This document shows, one piece after another, positions 62,896-64,000 of a stretch of DNA of 64,000 bases. Source of the DNA: Vespa crabro (lineage: Eukaryota; Arthropoda; Insecta; Hymenoptera; Vespidae); assembly GCF_910589235.1 (NCBI RefSeq), contig NC_060975.1:593501-657500 (forward strand), written 5' to 3'. Each line of letters begins with the position of its first letter. The first letter of the stretch is position 1. A model generated the notes under the pieces. It made no database searches and was not told the DNA's origin. It saw nothing but the letters and a program-made list of their open reading frames with translations. The translations under genes were made by a program, and so were the position numbers.

Positions 62896-63327
62896 AAAAG
62901 GCAAAGCACGAGCCTTCCTCGCTCTACTTATTTTCAATCGGGGGAATAGGACAGCTTGGAGTAGGAGTAGGACGAAAAGTGTACATCGGAATAACCAAGA
63001 GCAACGACGTGATCGTATGTGGATACTTTAGGAAATTGATCAGGGGGGTAGTAAGGGGGTGGCTAGATGGTTAATGCTTTCTCCGCGACGTGGCAGCACC
63101 CGTGCCTCGTAAGGACGGAATTCGTTTGGCGACTCCTCGTCTCCTCGTTTTCTTTCTTCGTCGTGTCTTTTCGATTAATTTAAAACAAGTTCGGTATCTA
63201 GAAAACAAAACAAAACAAAACAAAAAATAAGAAAGAAGGAAAGAACATACTACTCGTGATTGACAAATAAGAAAGTAATAATAAGGGATTTGCATTTGGA
63301 ATGCAAAACTTTCGAAGTACGGATGTG

Positions 63328-63329
<2 letters not shown>

Positions 63330-63377
<48 letters not shown>
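63330..63377. repeat. (TA)n microsatellite
   Basis: About 24 perfect TA units. Confidence 0.95.
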
Positions 63378-63384
<7 letters not shown>

Positions 63385-64000
63385 CGGTGAAGATTATATT
63401 TTTATTGATAAAGGGAAAATAAATATGGTTCGTCAAGATTTTCACAACGCGATCATTTACATAATTACGAAGATACGAACGAACGAATGTATCATACGTA
63501 ATTCATAGTTGCAACTATAGTAATGAATAGAGTTCTCGAATGGAGTTATATTCCTACCTGTGCTTTTGGAAAACGATGAAGTGGATCGAAAGGATGGTCG
63601 TGATACGAGCAATGCAGGACCACTGGCCAAGCTTCGTCCTTCTCTCTTCCACACACACGCGCACGCACACAGACACACAAGCGCGCGCGCAAACACACTT
63701 GGACTACTATATAACACGGTAAATCTCCGAAATGCGGCGAGCAACGTTAAACGGCGATGGTGATTCGTAACAGGACTCGGCTCTCGCGAAATTCCTGAAT
63801 TAACAAATTCGATTCAAGCGGAGAACGGGCTTTTCGCGAGTCCTCGACGGACGGAAAATATCCTCGAGGTAATTACGTGGTGAATCGGAAGAGAGAGAGA
63901 GAGAGAGAGAGAAAGTTACCCGCGACTCGGCTTCGCTAGCGGCGTTAATGAATCTCCATAGATTAATCCAATTAAAGGGAAGGATGGTCCGCTTATTGCG

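Larger units (their letters stand above)
56460..64000. other. Gene-free stretch to the right edge
   Basis: There is no supported gene. A GC-richer, promoter-like segment lies at 58150-58560. A polypyrimidine tract occupies 62705-62895 and a long TA array 63330-63377. CA/CG alternation occurs near 60301-60340 and 63650-63700. The rest is unique AT-rich DNA with short GA/CT arrays. Confidence 0.45.

Noticed and set aside
1..64000. Tandem repeats considered as CRISPR arrays
   Set aside because: Repeats are uninterrupted microsatellites with no unique spacers, and the DNA is eukaryotic.
1..64000. tRNA or rRNA genes
   Set aside because: A few T-loop-like strings (near 650 and 15996) lack a matching acceptor stem, D-arm and anticodon arm by eye; a covariance-model scan would be needed.
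1..64000. Strand bias of GA versus CT arrays as a transcription signature
   Set aside because: Counts in the two orientations are about equal, so there is no directional signal.

Overview
This is a eukaryotic, gene-poor window. The base composition is moderately AT-rich but CpG is not depleted, introns have canonical GT..AG ends, and simple-sequence DNA is extremely dense. The only gene I can support is a LIM-only transcriptional cofactor of the LMO1/2/3 class (Drosophila Beadex/dLMO), encoded on the minus strand by three adjacent exons. The protein looks arthropod. The frequent CT/GA, CGA and CGAA microsatellites and retained CpG would fit a hymenopteran such as a bee or ant, but the host assignment is inference.

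Layout. Exons at 13783-13911, 13549-13686 and 12904-13029 (minus strand, in transcription order) join in frame through two introns of 96 and 519 bp. They encode a short N-terminus, a complete first LIM domain and about five sixths of the second. The last coding exon, which should supply the final zinc ligand of LIM2 and the C-terminus, was not found in 1-12903. It probably lies beyond the left edge, so the window would begin inside the last intron. On the upstream side, 13912-64000 holds no convincing exon. It is best read as a very long 5' intron and/or upstream regulatory DNA of the same gene, as expected for a developmental regulator, though an intergenic boundary inside it cannot be excluded.

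The roughly 63 kb of non-coding DNA is not featureless. It carries about seventy CT/GA arrays on both strands with no orientation bias, eight (CGA/TCG)n arrays, four (CGAA/TTCG)n arrays, several TA arrays and long poly-T or polypyrimidine tracts. Embedded between them are a few unique-sequence signals worth testing: a duplicated 17-bp element holding a palindromic paired-homeodomain site (56179-56195 and 56428-56444), an 11-bp-arm inverted repeat (35915-35937), an ATTA palindrome (35304-35325), a tight GC hairpin (32361-32384), two promoter-like CRE-containing segments (near 27643 and 58258) and an ETS/GCCAT/GAGA cluster (8676-8750).

Most long open frames in the window are translations of microsatellites (Leu-Ser, Arg-Glu, Ile-Tyr, poly-Asn, poly-Asp) and are not genes. 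No transposase, reverse transcriptase, rRNA, tRNA or CRISPR array was recognised.
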